DNA from: Casuarius casuarius
Taxonomy: Eukaryota > Chordata > Aves > Casuariiformes > Casuariidae
Length of the DNA stretch: 64,000 nt
Assembly: GCA_003342895.1 (NCBI GenBank)
Contig: PTFA01000005.1
Coordinates: forward strand, 4,927,909-4,991,908
Direction: 5' to 3'
The translations under genes were made by a program, and so were the position numbers. Position 1 is the stretch's first letter. Every line of letters starts with the position of its first letter. This document shows positions 62,860-64,000 of this stretch, piece by piece. A model generated the notes under the pieces. It was not told the DNA's origin, made no database searches, and worked only from the letters and a program-made list of their open reading frames with translations.

Positions 62860-63760
62860 AGAGAACAACTTGGCAGGTGAGATGTAAAATGGAGGTTAAG
62901 AGGGTCAGAAGCAAACTTGAAGAACAAGAAGGCAAATACATAGTGACAAGTAATATGGCATTCCTCAGAGACTTGGGAAACAGGAGCTCCAGAAGAGCTG
63001 GTGGGTCCTGCAAACTACTGTTACGCAAAGAAGGCAGTAAGAAAGGATAAAGAGATTGCATGGAAGTTAGATGGCCCCTCTGCTTCAGTTTTCACTTCAG
63101 AGCAGGGAAGAGAAATGCATGCCCCAGGGTTATTAAAGAACTTGAGGCAGAACTGCCAGATAGATAGAGTTAAGGGGAAAAAAAGTGAAACAACTCAAGA
63201 AATTAGATTGTAGTAAACCACATTCCAGCACTAGGAACCAGAGCTGAGAATAATGAAAGGCAGGTGTAAAGCAGATAGTCCAAAATAGAAACCTTACAAA
63301 CCAAAAAAGTCTACAAAAAGCACAGTTTTCACGAACACAAATCGTGCCTCTCTAACTTGTGAGAATCCTCTAAAAAGAGTTATCCTGCCTATTCATCGCT
63401 AGATGCAAGTTGTCTGGATTTTCAAAGACTTGGGGGGGTGGGGGGGCAAAATCTCCCAGTAGAGGCTATTAGCTGTGTAGCTGTGGGTTAAGAGGTAAGG
63501 TCCAGGTAAGATCCAAGGTAAGAATGATAATCAATTCTTTGTCTGGAAAGGGGCTAGTAGACAAGTAGTGCCTAAATGATCAGCCCAGGGCCAGTGTTGT
63601 TCAGTGCATTTATGAAGTTTCTGAAAGAACAAAAAACAAGTTAACAAAATGCGCTGTTCATATAAAATGATAAGGTTGGTCAATAATATGGAAGTCTTTG
63701 TCCTCTTAAATAACTGGGCACTTGGGCAACACAAATATCAGATAAAAGTCATCACAGATA
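62860..63760 (+). mobile_element. Archaic CR1-family LINE remnant
   Basis: A chain of short similarities follows CR1 coding order: CTCTGCTTCAGTTTTCACTT with CAGAGCAGGG (63079-63107), ACACAAATCGTGCCTCTCTA (63336-63355), GTTGTCTGGATTTTCAAAGA (63409-63428), CAGCCCAGGGCCAGTGTTGT with TCAGTGCATTTATG (63580-63614) and AACTGGGCACTTGGGCAACA (63712-63731). The order and spacing fit turtle- or crocodile-like CR1 better than the young avian CR1 at 5.5 kb. It is riddled with indels and stops, and no open frame survives. Ends are uncertain. Confidence 0.6.
63432..63446. repeat. G7TG7 tract
   Basis: Two runs of seven G separated by one T, within the old CR1 remnant. The G density could support a quadruplex, but the tract may equally be an assembly-length artefact. 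Confidence 0.8.
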
Positions 63761-64000
63761 CATGGAAGCATCATAGAAGGAAAATAAGTATATGTATTCA
63801 CATACCACTATATACCAGTGACTGCTGAATTAACTAACTTCTAGACACTAAAAAAGTCCCTCAGGCAAAAGATATCACTTGCTTGTGCTTAGCAGAAGAG
63901 TCATCTCAGACTACAGAAAAATTAATAATAGAGCTTCTAAAATTTTAAACTGTAATATGAAAAAAGGTTGACTACGGGAATTGTAATGCAATTATAAAAT

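Larger units (their letters stand above)
20545..64000 (-). other. PTN: PTN intron 1 and possible upstream region (at least 43 kb)
   Basis: Everything upstream of coding exon 2 is read as the large first intron known in vertebrate PTN genes. I found no convincing 5' non-coding exon, CpG island promoter or other protein gene, and intron 1 probably continues past the window end. Listed contents are candidate regulatory patches, repeats, a tandem duplication, an assembly gap and an exon-like ORF. The remaining stretches, including 38-52 kb and 53-62 kb, contain only short frames with no recognisable product and scattered low-complexity tracts. Confidence 0.7.

Noticed and set aside
1..64000. Prokaryotic-type systems, CRISPR arrays, tRNA or rRNA genes
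   Set aside because: No spaced direct-repeat array, tRNA cloverleaf or rRNA core was seen. Gene structure, composition and repeats are those of a vertebrate nuclear genome.

Overview
The window is vertebrate nuclear DNA, most likely from a bird. Evidence: one gene with short GT-AG exons separated by very long introns, AT-rich and CpG-poor non-coding sequence, an avian-type CR1 LINE fragment, older amniote repeats (MIR-like, L2-like and archaic CR1), and assembly gaps (one 81-N run and three single Ns). I cannot name the species. No prokaryotic gene organisation, CRISPR array, prophage or operon is present.

The one gene I can support is pleiotrophin (PTN), on the minus strand. Its four coding exons join in frame to 165 codons plus stop: exon 2 (20435-20544, start codon and signal peptide), exon 3 (18730-18903, N-terminal thrombospondin-like domain), exon 4 (17784-17945, C-terminal domain) and exon 5 (1645-1697, basic tail and stop). 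All three internal introns are phase 1 with canonical GT-AG ends. The 3' UTR follows at about 1405-1644, with an AATAAA signal (minus strand) at 1429-1434. The 5' non-coding exon or exons are not recognised, so everything from 20545 to 64000 is read as intron 1 and possibly upstream sequence.

Layout: 1-1404 is 3' flank. 1405-1697 is the 3' UTR plus exon 5. 1698-17783 is intron 4 (16.1 kb), with a decayed CR1 at 5455-6612 and old L2/MIR-like remnants near 11.0 and 12.2 kb. 17784-20544 holds exons 4, 3 and 2 with two short introns. 20545-64000 is intron 1, with candidate regulatory patches (21.1-21.4, 22.5-22.7 and 36.2-36.7 kb), a CpG-rich patch that may be an LTR-type insertion (25.14-25.62 kb), an isolated exon-like ORF on the plus strand (28.12-28.35 kb), MIR-like remnants (31.7 and 33.1 kb), an exact 48-bp tandem duplication (37.07-37.17 kb) and an archaic CR1 remnant (62.9-63.8 kb).

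I found no new multi-gene system. The most useful observations are the exon 5 splice acceptor that forces a form of PTN lacking one alanine, a paired-octamer homeodomain-type motif cluster just upstream of coding exon 2, the exon-like ORF at 28.1 kb, and the CpG-retaining patches in a CpG-poor intron. Except for PTN, these are inferences from reading the sequence without alignment tools.
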